From Eustoma russellianum (Eukaryota > Streptophyta > Magnoliopsida > Gentianales > Gentianaceae), in contig AP025067.1 of the NCBI GenBank assembly GCA_036186865.1, positions 22,615,262-22,679,261 on the forward strand: DNA of 64,000 bases, written 5' to 3'. The notes below the pieces were generated by a model, which was given only the letters and a program-made list of their open reading frames with translations, was not told where the DNA came from and made no database searches. This document shows positions 10,404 through 21,487 of the stretch, in pieces (the first letter of the stretch is position 1; each line of letters starts with the position of its first letter). Made by a program: the position numbers and the translations under genes.

Positions 10404-13400
10404 TGTAGAAATATGAGGGTTTGAGTGATTTCAAAATAAAGAAATTTGAATATATATATATATATATATAAACGTTGAGTATATATATTTATATACACAA
10501 GTGTACATGTATGCATGATAAGTTGCCTTATTTAGCTTATATATCATGTTGTCATACTAACGAGCCATGAAGCTTTAAAGCTTACATCATATGGCGAACA
10601 TTTGTTGAGTTTATACTATTTTCAGGTGCCACAATTAATGAACTAAAGTAGTTCATTAAGTGAAGTACTTAGTTTAATAAACTAAGTAGTTCATTAAAGG
10701 AAGATGCATTTGGAAAAGGCATAAAGGCAACATGGCAATGGAAGGAAAGTCCTCTCCTCTTCCCCACATTCATTTCACACGTTTTTATACATATATATAT
10801 ACTATATTTTCAGATTTTTTATAAAAGGCACATACACATGTATTCTAACGTACTACCGACACGTTATATATCTTACGTACGTACGTTAACGTCACACCAT
10901 TATACTTAACTCATATTTATGAGTGTATCCAGGTCTTATATCATATGATATAAGATATGGTGATGACAAATTAAATACGACACGATAAAAGGTTCTAAAC
11001 CGAAATTTGTCGTATCGGGCGAATACCGAAACTTCGCCAACGTGTCACGTACTTGCCATAAATAAATGGCCAGCCCATATACATCAAAATTTAATAATAA
11101 TTTCGTGCACATGACTGTATATTGAGACAAAAATACTTTCCATGTTGGCACACACAAATCACCCCACATTTAGGCCAAAATGTGAAGATTCCAATTTTAT
11201 TTTTGTCACATGTTTATGGTACCACTTTAAATCAGCCAAGTGCTGAAATTTAAAGTATATATATTATGTATAACATAATATATATAGCATGTGCAAAAGT
11301 TGGAATTCAAATTAGAGAAAAATCGGGTAATCGATAAATATCGAAAATTCGGTTTTCTACGCACATGACATGGAACGTTTTTCTTGAACATCATGTGACA
11401 CGTATCTAGACACTTTTTACATATAATATACATCTTAAAGTGTTCTAGAAAATTAAATTAAGGGCTGATTGGAATATTACATGTGTGTATTATTAAATGT
11501 GCACTATTTTACAAAGTTAGCAAAAATAAAATTCAGCACATGTATATACATATCATAAACGCCTATACAGCTGAGATGAAGCACATGTGGAGCCTTGTTG
11601 GCATGTTGATTGGTCAAGGATCAATCATACAATGTTGAGAAATCAAAGAGAGAAGCTACAAAAGGTAAGTATTCAACATATACCTCTCTTATGTTACATG
11701 CTGAAAATTTCAGCATGTCACACTAACCATGGCCGAATCCTTCATGATTAAGCAAGGTATTTTGTCAATTTTTCATTAAAGGATAAATCAAAGGAGTTAT
11801 GGAAATGATTTGAATTGTATGTAAGGTAATCAAGTGTGATATTTTTCATATCACACATGCTGAAATTTTTTTTAGCATGTGTGAGGGGATGTGGTGGCCG
11901 AATGTTCACCCCTTTTTGTGTCCAAGTTCATTCATCAATTGATAGCAAGACTTACCATGTATTAATGATTCATTTTAATGAGAAAAATCAAAGTAAATTG
12001 GGGATTATCTTGAATAAAAATGCATGATGCACATGCTGAAAATTCAGCATGGCAAGACATCTTAATGGCCGATTTTCTTGAGGATGGAAGGAAGAATTTT
12101 TGTGTCTTGCACTTTATGACAAAAATGTGACAATTATGGCATGATTTAATAATTGATTATTTGGCAAATATTTAGTGTTTATTTCAGATTTTCCATGTCA
12201 TCAAATGATGACAACATTGAGCCAATCAAAAGGTGCCAAGTAAGCAATGACTAAATGATGGTCCAATGGAGTGATGCCAAGTAAGCAAAACATTGTCACC
12301 ATGATGTCTCACACCCTCTCAAGCACTTAAAAGGAAATTTTCAAGAGGGGGAGAAGCATAGGGGGACGGCTGAACATGTTTTAAGGAGAAGAGAAGAACA
12401 AACAAAAAAACAACACCAAGATTTGCATTCCAAAGTGATCAAAGTGCCAAGCCTCTTTTCTCCTACACTTTCTTTCTTTCTTCTCTTGTAAAAAGCCTAT
12501 TGTATTTTACTTCTTTCATTCTTGAATAGGCTTCATAGAAACCACCATTCATTCATCGTTGTACAAGATTGATCAAGGTGTGATCAATCTTCATTCTTGT
12601 GAGGTGGTGGTGTTCGTGCAAATTGTACTAGCAATACAAGGTTTGTAAAGGGTTGGAGTTAAGGTGTAACTCTATCAACCCTGCGGTAAGGCGTACTGCG
12701 TGTGTGAAATTAGTGTGAACCAAGGAAGGTGTTCCTTGAAGACTGGAGTAGGTTGTTTATAACTGAAACAGTATAAAATTCGTGGTGCAATTTACTTTCA
12801 GCATTTACTTTTCAGTTTCTGCACTGTTTACACGTTTTGTTCACGTTCGGAAAAATAGAAAACGATTTCTAAAAATTATAAAAATTTCCAGAAACATACA
12901 TAAACGTTCTAGGGTTAATTTGGCACAAGTTTCAACCCTTTTGGACAAGTATAGGTCAGTCAAACATCAAACGTTCTGAGACTAGTGCAGTCTGATTTTC
13001 AGACTTGCAAAGGTTGAGACTTTGGTGGTATTTGACCTACTTCCCAAAAGAATTTTCAAAAACTTTTTCAACCCATTTCAATATAGTGTGTGAGGAGTTA
13101 TTGATCAAATTTTCAGATCATTTGGACATTCACAAAATAGGAATTAATTTTTCAAAACCATCTACCGTTTCTGGCAGATTTGCATAATCTGAGTGCTAAC
13201 GGTTTTTGAAGGGGTTAAAGGTTGAATTTTGATTTGAAATTTTTAGGGGGCCCTCATAACATCTGAGGCTAAGTTCTCTCAAAATTTCATAATTTTTGGA
13301 GACCTCTAACCTGGTTTTAAAAACGTTTTAAAACAGGTCCTGAAAACAGAATCTGTTTTCAGAACTTGAATTGTTCAAGGTTAAAGAAATTTTAAAAAGC

Positions 13401-13461
13401 ACACTTTCCGCACCATCTATTCAACCCCCCCCCCTTCTAGTGGTTCCTTGCAGATCCTACA
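10404..13461 (+). repeat. Element R 3' LTR
   Basis: The complete 3,058-bp LTR starts TGTAGAAATATGAGG and ends GCAGATCCTACA, followed by the CACAT target duplication. It carries the same hairpins and splice-like sites as the 5' LTR, a longer TA microsatellite near 10451 and a C run near 13426. It differs from the 5' LTR by scattered substitutions (a few tens by eye, not counted). Confidence 0.94.
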
Positions 13462-13466
13462 CACAT
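13462..13466 (+). repeat. Target site duplication, right side of element R
   Basis: CACAT matches 1997-2001 exactly; Q's 5' LTR continues immediately after it. Confidence 0.95.
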
Positions 13467-13918
13467 ATGGATTGAGTGATTGATGAAGTGCAGAAGACTG
13501 AAATGGAAAGAGCCTGGATGTAGAAACCGCAAGGAATCAAGAAACAAGAAGATGATTGGAGGAGGCCACGTGGGTGAGGTTGGATTGTGGAGAAGGCTGC
13601 ATCAGTTGGTAACTGCCTGCAGCAAGAAGTGCATCGAGGAAAGAAACTAGGCGGGAGACAGTTTAAAACGTGTAAAAAGACAATAATGCTCTTATGTTAG
13701 TTAGTTAGCTAACAAGGATATTCTTGTAATTTTACTGTTCTTCTTCCTATATGTAGCGGTTTCTGCACTTGGATGAAACAATGGAAAAACAGATTGATTC
13801 CCTTGCATTCCATTCTCTCTTAATCCTCACTATTATTTCTCCTTTGTCTTTCGTCTCAAGTTTTTCATATTTGTGATTGAATTAATTTGAATTTTGATGG
13901 ATTGATTGAAATTTAACA
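13467..13918 (+). repeat. Element Q 5' LTR, second piece
   Basis: It continues the Q LTR (ATGGATTGAGTGATTGATGA) in register with 18548 onward of the 3' LTR and ends TTTAACA at 13918. Together with 1923-2001 it gives about 531 bp against 543 bp in the 3' LTR. Confidence 0.92.
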
Positions 13919-13930
13919 TGGTATCAGAGA
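13919..13930 (+). other. Element Q primer-binding site
   Basis: TGGTATCAGAGA directly follows the LTR and matches the 3' end complement of initiator Met tRNA for 11 bases. Confidence 0.88.
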
Positions 13931-13972
13931 CATAAACACTCATACACTGTGTTCTTCGAATCTGAAATCAGA

Positions 13973-15061
13973 ATGGCTTCATTATCAGTTATTTTTAGAA
14001 CCATGGATCCTTATGAAGATCCACTTTATATACATCCTTTTGATAGTCCTTTACTTGTTCTTACTCAACATCTTCTTAATTCACAAAATTACCACGACTG
14101 GAGTAGAGTTATGCGTCGTGCTCGAGAGGTTAAGAACAAAACTGGTTTCATTGATGGCACGGTGGTGAAACCTCCAGAAGGTGATTGTAGATATGCTATT
14201 TTGATCAAATCAAACAACATGGTAGCCTCTTGGATTATGAATTCAGTAAGTCCCTCTATTGCTCAAAGTATTATGTGGATTGACAATGCTAATGAAATTT
14301 GGAAGGATTTGAAACTTAAGTATGGAAATACCGATGCGTTTAGAATGGCAGACTTACAGGAGGAATTTTACATGATTAAACAAGGAAATTTAGGTGTGAC
14401 TGAATATTACACTAAGTTGAAAGTAGTTTGGGAGGAATTGACAGTGTTGAAAGCTATTCCTTCGTGCACATGTAGAAGACGTACATGTAATATTACTAAC
14501 CAGATTTCAAAATTTGTAGAAGATGACTTTGTTTTAAAGTTCTTGAAGGGATTGACAGATGAATTTGAACCCATCAAGGCTAAGATTCTGCTTATTAATC
14601 CTTTGCCTGATGTTAACACCGCGTTTGCTATGGCAGTTAAAATTGGAAAGAAATGTCTTGTATTCGAATAATCAAACTTTTCTTAATAATCCATCTGTGG
14701 TGTCAAATATGGGAAGTGAGAATGGTGTATTTGTTGGATAAATATCTGGATTTTCTGGGTAATCAGGATCCAGACATGGTTTTAAACCATCAAATAACTA
14801 CAAGAAAGATGGAGGTTATATGTCAAAGGGTGGACAGAGTAATGTCAAGAAACCCATATGTAACTACTGTGGAATACCATGACACATAGAACAGAAGTGT
14901 TATAAGAAACATGGCTATCCTCTTGGGTATAAGCCTAGATCACAAGTCAATTGTGTGAATCATGATGAATACTCGCAGTACAATTGTAGCATTCCCCAAG
15001 ATGATGCACGTATGATGAGCCATTTTCACCGCAACCAAATGAGCATCCTCAATTACCTAAT
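13973..15061 (+). pseudogene. Element Q gag, broken
   Basis: The ATG at 13973 opens MASLSVIF, followed by the copia gag N-terminal pattern DPLYIHPFDSPLLVL and NYHDWSRVM, then ASWIMNSVSPSIAQS and the retrotransposon gag block EIWKDLKLKYG. The frame closes at 14671. After a frameshift a zinc knuckle can be read near 14858-14899 (CNYC, H and C positions kept, with a TGA stop inside), followed by KKHGYPLGYKPR, which typically follows gag knuckles in this type of element. It belongs to a different copia lineage from R and S. Confidence 0.85.
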
Positions 15062-18000
15062 ATGTTCACTCAAGAACAATGTGTAAAGTTGATGAATATG
15101 TTGAGGGATTACCAGGCAAAGGACAAGAAGGAAAGATCAGGCTCACATGATAAGAATGAGAGCCAGCATTCTGTCATGACAGCACAGCAACTAGATGTTA
15201 CTAGTAAGAAGTCAGGTAAAGTGTCATCCAGAAACTTAGACTTATGGATCTTGGATTCAGGTGCCACTGATCATATCTGTTGTTCTTTGAGTCTCTTTGA
15301 TTCTTGTCATCCCATTGAGTCACTGAAAGTAAAATTGCCTAATGGTCATTTTGTTCAGGTCTCACACATAGGTACTATCATTGTGAACTCAAATTTGATG
15401 CTTAATAACGTCCTCTATATTCCATCATTTTGCTTTAACTTGCTATCTCTCACCAAGCTCACCAAATATAATCATGTTGAAGCCCTCTTCTACTCTAATT
15501 ACTGTATTTTATATGAACATATCAATATGAAGATGATTGGTTTAGCTGAGGTGAGTCAAGGTCTGTACAAACTCCATGGCTCACTGAAGCATCATGAACC
15601 AAAACATGATCAGAATTCCCATTACTCATTCCAAGCAACTGTACAGTCACAAGCTTCACTTTGGTACTCAAGACTAGGACACTTTTCTTTACCAAGAATG
15701 AAAGAAATCTGCAAGATGGACCCCCTAGTTATAGCTTCTGATAATTTTGATTCCTGTTGTATATGTCCCTTAGCTAGACAAAAGAAAAAACCCTTTCCCA
15801 TTTCTACCTCTTCTGCTGTATCTCCTATTTTATTGATTCATGTGAGTATATGGGGCCCTTATAAACATCCTACTTTGTATCAACAATGTTAACTCCTTAC
15901 TATTGTGGATGACTATAGCCGATTTACTTGGGTGTATTTGTTGATCACAAAATTAAAACCATTCATTCAGATAATGGTTTAGAGTTCCGATGAGTTCATT
16001 TTATGTTGAGAAAGGAATAATTCACCAAACTAGCTGCACTTATACACCGCAGCAAAATGGTGTAGTTGAAAGGAAACACCAGCACATTTTAAATATGACT
16101 AGAGCACTTAAATTTTCAAAGCCATGTCCTTATTCAACTGTGGGAGTTTCGTATCCAACATGTTGTATACTTGATAAATCTAATTCCATCCTGTGTCCTT
16201 GATAATAAAACCCCATTCCAGATGCTATATGACATGAGTCCTTGCTATCAACATCTCAAAATTTTTGGATGTCTAGCATTTGCAGTCAATACACATTCTG
16301 ACGTTGGCAAGTTTGCTCCTAAGTCCAGAAGATCCATCTTCATTGCCTATCACATACAACTAAAGTATACATTCTTCAGGATTTGGATACAAAGGATGTC
16401 TTTGTTTTCAGGAATGTTGATTTCCATGAACAGACGTTTCCTTATTCATCCACAGTCACCACCAGTCATCAGTCAAACAAACCTGAAAACTTCTCCATGG
16501 ATCCTCCTCACAGACCAAATTTCAATGTTCCTCTTTCAAATTTGGATTACTATCCTTCGTCAGAGTCATCCAATAATCCACCAAAGATGAGTCACTCTCA
16601 CATACCTTCAGTCTCAGCATCTCTAGTCCCAACCTCCTCACCATCACCTAACATTGCTAGCAAATCTCCTGCTCCTTCCTCTCCTCCAACCACTATTGTT
16701 CCCATCACATCTATAGATATATGTCTTCCTGAACTTCCAAATAACAGGCCCATCAGGAACAGACAACCTCCATCATACTTGCAGCAGTACTATTGCAATC
16801 AGTCCCAATCAACTTCTCATGTCCCCCACATTGATGCATCCACACCACACACTCTTGATAAAGCTTTTTCCATGAATTCATTGACACATAAATACAAAGC
16901 ATATGTCTTAGCTACTGGTTTTCACATGGAGCCCGCTAATTATCTGGAAGCATCTAGTTCTGTAGCTTGGGGGGCAGCTATGCAATCAGAATTGGCAGCC
17001 CTTGAAGCAAACCATACATGGAGGCTAATGCCCTTTCCACCAGGTAAGAACCTCTAGGCTGTAAGCGGGTTTACAAAGTGAAATACCAAGCTGATGGGAC
17101 TGTGGAGCGTTACAAAGCCAGATTGGTGGCAAAGGGATACACCCAACAATATGGCATTGATTACCAAGAAACATTTTCCCCTGTTGCAACGATGACCACT
17201 GTTAGGTTTGTTTTAGCTATGGCTGCCATCAAAGGATGACATATGCAACAATTAAATATCAATAATGCCTTTCTCCATGGTGATTTACATGAGGAAATTT
17301 ATATGATTCCACCACCTGGATTTGCATTGCCTCAGGATGGTCTAGTGTGCAAACTTGAGAAGTCTCTCTCTATGGGCTTAAACAAGTTAGTAGGGAATAG
17401 AATGTTAAACTTATTACTTACTTACTGTCCCTTGGCTTTGCTCAGTCCATGAACGACTACACCCTGTTCCTCAGACAAACTTCAGACCATTTTCAGATAT
17501 CATTGGTATATGTGGACGACATTATCCTGATTTCTTCATCTATGTTACCCATTCAGCTTCTCAAGTCTCAGCTACATGCAACATTCAGGATGAAAGACCT
17601 TGTAGACCTTAAATACTTCTTGGGAATAGAAGTAGCTAGGTCACAGGAGAGCTTGTGTTGAATCAGAGGAAATATGCTTTGGAGCTTCTTGAGCACACTG
17701 GTTTTTTAGGGGCTAAACCTGCTAAGACTCCCATGTAGGCAAATTTAAAACCGATTCATGGTGATTCACCTGAATTGGCTGAAAACTCTAGTTACAGAAG
17801 TTTAATAGGGAAGCTAATATATCTCACTATCACAACACCAGACATAGCTTTCTTAGTACAGCAGCTTAGCCAGTTTCTTGATTGTCTAACAGAGCAACAT
17901 CTTAAAGCTGCTCATAGACTACTCATATGCATTAAAGGAACAATAGGCAAGGGATTGTTTTATCCTTCCAACTCTCAACTGCAACTAAGGGCATTTGTTG

Positions 18001-18460
18001 ATTCTGATTGGGCAGGACGCAATGAGACAAGGAGAAGTGTAACAGGTTTCTGTATCTTCTTAGGGGAAGCCTTGATCTCATGGAAGGCTAAGAAACAATC
18101 AACTGTATCAAAATCCTCAGCAGAAGCTGAGTGCAGAGCCTTGACAACCTTGGTGTGTGAGGTACAACGGTTGTTGTATTTGTCTATAGATCTACAGCTT
18201 GAGAAGCAGGAGCCAGTGAGAGTGTTTTGTGACAGCAAAAGCGTAATGTATATTGTTGAAAATCCAGTTTTTCATGAAAGGACCAAGCACATTGAAATTG
18301 ATTGTCACATAGTTAGAGAGAAAGTACAAAATGACATAGTCAAGCTTATGACAATCAGGACATATCTCTAGGCGGCAGACATATTTATGAAGGCCTTGAA
18401 TTCAAGAAGAATGAATGGTCTTCTGAGCACATTTGGGATATATAACATCTACGGTAAGCA
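15062..18460 (+). pseudogene. Element Q pol, heavily degraded
   Basis: Protease lies in frame 15062-15892 (WILDSGATDHI, active-site D-S-G), followed by the integrase start (WYSRLGH, CICPLA). The catalytic core has lost sequence near 15945: text resembling the VDDYSRFTW block runs within few codons into the HSDNGLEF block. The region then continues as TPQQNGVVERK (frame 15990-16202). A Ser/Pro-rich linker lies near 16560-16740. RT remnants include ARLVAKGYTQQYGIDYQETF (about 17120), LNINNAFLHGDL (17243 on), YVDD near 17509 and LKYFLGIEVA. RNase H is the best preserved part (17775-18371: VDSDWAGRNETRRS, SSAEAECRAL, KHIEIDCHIV). At least eight frame breaks or stops are visible. Confidence 0.88.
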
Positions 18461-18463
18461 TGG

Positions 18464-18473
18464 CTTGAGGGGG
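18464..18473 (+). other. Element Q polypurine tract
   Basis: CTTGAGGGGG abuts the TG of the 3' LTR at 18474. Confidence 0.8.
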
Positions 18474-19016
18474 TGTCAAAGATAAAAGGGAACTGCAACA
18501 AATGTAGCAGGAGGAATTTGGTCAAGCACATAATGCATTCTATCAAACACATATGGATTGAGTGATTGACGAAGCACAGAAGACTGAAATTGAAAGAGCC
18601 TGGATGTAGAAACCGCAAGAAATGAAGAAACAAGAAGATGATTGAAGGAGGCCACGTGGGTGAGGTTGGATTGTGGAGAAGGTTGCAGCAGTTGGTAACT
18701 GCCTGCAGCAAGAAGTGCACCGAGGAAAGAAACTAGGCAGGAGACAGTTTAAAACGTGTAAAAAGACAATAATGCTCTTATGTTAGTTACGGAAGGGAGT
18801 AAGTTAACAGAGATATTCTTGTAATTTTACTGTTCTTCTTCTTCCTATATGTAGCGGTTTCTGCACTTGGATGAAACAATGGAAAAACAAATTGGTTCCC
18901 TTGCATTCCATTCTCTCTGAATACTCACTATTATTTCTCCTTTGTCCTTCGTCTCAAGTTTTTCATATTTGTGATTGCATTCATTTGAATTATGATGAAT
19001 TGATTGAATTTTAACA
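18474..19016 (+). repeat. Element Q 3' LTR
   Basis: The 543-bp LTR starts TGTCAAAGATAAAAGGG and ends GAATTTTAACA. It is complete and uninterrupted, and supplies the empty-site sequence for R's insertion. It is followed by AATTC and PAP coding sequence. Confidence 0.94.
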
Positions 19017-19021
19017 AATTC
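19017..19021 (+). repeat. Target site duplication, right side of element Q
   Basis: AATTC matches 1918-1922. On the minus strand the PAP reading passes from here to 1922 once Q is ignored. Confidence 0.92.
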
Positions 19022-19558
19022 GTTTCGGTTAACATATAAACAAAATGCACAGGGCCCATGTCAAAAGAGTAGTAAAGATTTCTTGAGGGTGGAGCACGCA
19101 TTCCTGTTGGTTCCGAAGTGTTTCCATGCATGATAAATCTAAGACTGCAAGATACACCGCATTCTCCGCCACCGTCTTTCCCATTATTGCATAGGACCAA
19201 TCAGGCTTCCAAGGTTGTTGTGGCCAATCATATTCATGATTGCCGGTGCATACATGATACGGAACTTTTGAGGCAACAGTTTCAATTTGATTAAAAAAAT
19301 TATCCCATATCCAAGAGTACCCCTTGCATGGCTGATGTCTCCAATCTGTGATATTAAGGTAGGCTTGTCACCAAGAGCTTCAATATCCCTTGTAATCCAC
19401 TTGATGGTCGATATGCTTTCCTGCTGAGTTCGAATAAATGTGGAATAAGGTGTCGCAGTCCCCATATCTCCAAACAAGAAAGCTACAGCTTCTTTTGAGT
19501 CTCCTTCTTGTGATACAAAGCTGTTGGTAGAGGACAACCCACCAGAGTCCCAACCAAC
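19022..19558 (-). pseudogene. Purple acid phosphatase pseudogene, central catalytic exon
   Basis: Reading starts at 19558 after a convincing splice acceptor (GTTGCCACAG). In order it shows VGWDSGG, AVAFLFGDMG (metal motif GDxG), IEALGDKPTLI and GDISHARG. In that last motif the usual GDxxY tyrosine, the iron ligand that colours the enzyme, is His. A one-base loss near 19315 shifts the frame, after which GNHEYDW and QPWKPDW read in the next frame. A second one-base loss near 19195 restores GKDGGGECGV, SEPTGMRAPP and YYSFDMGPVHFVYM. The gene continues at 1922 beyond element Q. Upstream exons are not in the window. The His change, frameshifts and insertions all argue for a dead gene. Confidence 0.92.
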
Positions 19559-19920
19559 CTGTGGCAACAATTATGACAGAAAATATAATACCCTCTTGTG
19601 TAGGATTAAAAAAACAGACTTCATGCACTGCAAATATACTACATTGGTTCGCAAGAAGTTATTTTTCTGTTCAGAAGACTTCCAATTAAGTGCTCAAAGC
19701 AACATGCAAATAAGTTCTCTCCAAAGGCAAACTTGATCTTCTTGAAATAAGACACTGCTTGGATTTCTATTTTGATTGTCAGAGAAGATGCACACCTATA
19801 TGAATCTTAAAATTTTCATCCCAGAACAGCTGATCAGAAGGAAGTTGTGAACTTCTCCGAACCAAAAGATTATTATTGACCCATGCACCTAAAGTTAAAA
19901 GAAATTAACACGCACAAATA
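19559..19920. other. PAP intron and unassigned sequence, possible small minus-strand exon
   Basis: The part next to 19558 should be intron of the PAP gene. On the minus strand from about 19893 a run of 33 open codons starts after an AG (TTTAACTTTAG) and includes RRSSQLPSDQLFWDENF before a stop near 19792. I do not recognise it as PAP or as a retrotransposon protein. It may be a stray exon or chance. Nothing else is evident here. Confidence 0.35.
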
Positions 19921-20173
19921 TGAAGCATAACTCGCCTTGTATATTATTCGGAAAATAACTCAAAACCGAAACAATATTTTTCTTGCTACTATAGCCATGG
20001 CCGGCCACCAAACTTAAATAGACACACTAGTCTAAAGATAAACATAATCCTAACTAGAATAGATAAAGGTTACTAAAACTTAGGAAACTTGAAAAACATA
20101 CATTCTATTCTAAGTTCCTACAATCTAGGATCTTAGAAATCCAAATCCAATGAGGAAAATTATCCAAGATTCA
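19921..20173 (-). repeat. Element H 3' LTR (left boundary approximate)
   Basis: On the minus strand the LTR begins TGAATCTTGGATAATTTTCC right after a purine run (TTAAGGGAG) that follows RNase H. It contains a TATA-like CTATTTAAG. A CA end at 19921 (TTATGCTTCA) would give 253 bp. The partner LTR lies outside the window, so this end cannot be confirmed. Confidence 0.6.
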
Positions 20174-21487
20174 CTCCCTTAATTTCCGAATCTAACTTTG
20201 GAATTTTTTCGACGCCAATCAAGTTTCGCATTTCTTTGAACCTTGTGCGTGCCAATGACTTGGTTAGAATGTCCGCCCTTTGCTCCTCACCGCTAACGTG
20301 GTCCAGTTCAACTAACCCATTCCCTATGCATTCTCGAATAAAGTGATAGCGCGTGTGTATATGTTTGCTCCTTCCATGAAACACGGGATTCTTCGTAAGT
20401 GCAATGGCCGATTTGTTGTCCACACGTATAACCACCTTTTCTTGCTTCAACTTGTTATTTCACACAACAATTCTTAAAGCCAAATAGCTTGACATAGCGC
20501 GACAGTAGCGGCCATGAACTCGGCCTCACATGATGACAATGCCACGGTTCTTTACTTTTGTGAACACCATGTAATCGTAGAATTATTGAAGTAGAAAACA
20601 TGTCCCATAGTACTCTTTCCATCATCTTGGTCTATGTTGTGACTACTATCGCTATATCCAACAAGTTGTTTAAAGATTCCTCGTCTAAACATTATTCCAA
20701 GATTTGTTGCTCTTTTCAAGTATTTTAGAATATGTCTAATGGCATCTCTGTGTGTCTTTTTCGGATCTTGCATGTAGCGGCTAACAACTCCAACCTAATA
20801 GGCAAGATCGGGTCTTGTGTGTAACAAGTATCGTAAGCAACCCGCTAGTCCTCGGTAGCGTGTGGCCTCCACCACGTCTTCATTCTCGGCCTTAGTCAAT
20901 TTTGCATCGGGATCCATCGGAATGTGAGATGCATTACACTCATGTAAGCCGGCTTCTTTAGGTATCTTTAAGGCAAATCCTTCTTACTTCATCGTGATTC
21001 CTTCGTGTGCTTGAGAGACCTCTATGCCGAGGTAGTAGGTTAATATTCCAAGATCGGCCATCTCAGACTTTGTTGTCATCTGTTGCCTTTGATAAATGAT
21101 ACACTTATACCTGTTACAAATAAATCATCAACATACACTGCTACAACAAGTAGTATTTTGTCTCTTGACTTCTTGTACATGGATTTTTCTTTGGAGCATC
21201 GTACAAAACTCAAGCTTTTCAAGATCTCGTCTAACTTCGCATTCCAACATCTCGATGCTTGTCGCAATCCGTATAAGGACTTTGAAAACTTGTAGACTTT
21301 ATCTTCCTCTTCCCTCCTTTCAAAGCCTTCGGGTTGTGTCTCATATACTTGTTCCTTTAGCTCGCCGTGTAAGAAAGCCATCTTCACGTCGAGATGATGA
21401 ATTTCCCAACCAAGTGAGGCGGCCAAAGCAACAAGTAATCAGATAGTCTCAATGCTTGTCACGGGCGCAAAAACTTCATCATTGTCG
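20174..21487 (-). pseudogene. Element H pol, downstream half (RT to RNase H)
   Basis: This is minus-strand copia pol of a lineage other than R and S. Just inside 21487 the reading runs through the EVFAPVTSIETI block, a TGA, then frame 21426-21076 with HHLDVKMAFLHGEL, LYGLRQASRCWN and the catalytic YVDD. Broken frames then show LTYYLGIEVSQ and RYRGLAGCL. RNase H appears in frames 20773-20552 and 20450-20160 (VGYSDSSHNIDQDDGKST, VDNKSAIALTKNPVFHG, ADILTKSL). The upstream half of the same gene is at 63593-64000; the S array interrupts it. Confidence 0.88.
21483..21487 (-). repeat. Target site duplication, left side of the S array
   Basis: CGACA on the minus strand (TGTCG on plus). The partner at 63588-63592 reads CGACT, one mismatch. 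Joining the flanks with a single copy keeps H's RT in frame across G-I-D and E-V-F-A-P, which supports this as the true insertion site. Confidence 0.8.

Larger units (their letters stand above)
2002..13461 (+). mobile_element. Element R: Sirevirus-like copia retrotransposon nested in Q's 5' LTR
   Basis: R is 11.46 kb with LTRs of about 3.05 kb, TG...CA ends and a perfect CACAT target duplication. Internal order is gag, protease, integrase, RT, RNase H, then a G-rich polypurine region. The traits pointing to the Sirevirus (SIRE/Maximus) branch of Ty1/copia are very long LTRs, a CTAGTGG...TTGCAG LTR end, a long gag with one zinc knuckle and a coiled coil, palindrome-rich LTRs and several polypurine tracts. 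There is no env-like frame. Gag and pol carry frameshifts and stops, and no primer site is visible, so R is inactive. Confidence 0.93.
1923..19016 (+). mobile_element. Element Q: Ty1/copia retrotransposon inserted in the PAP gene
   Basis: Q starts TGTCAAAG and ends TTTAACA, with a perfect 5-bp target duplication (AATTC). Its parts are a 5' LTR (1923-2001 plus 13467-13918), a primer site at 13919, gag, pol, a polypurine tract and a 3' LTR (18474-19016). Its 5' LTR is split by element R. It lies antisense to the PAP gene. Pol carries many stops, frameshifts and an integrase deletion, so Q cannot move on its own. Confidence 0.93.
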
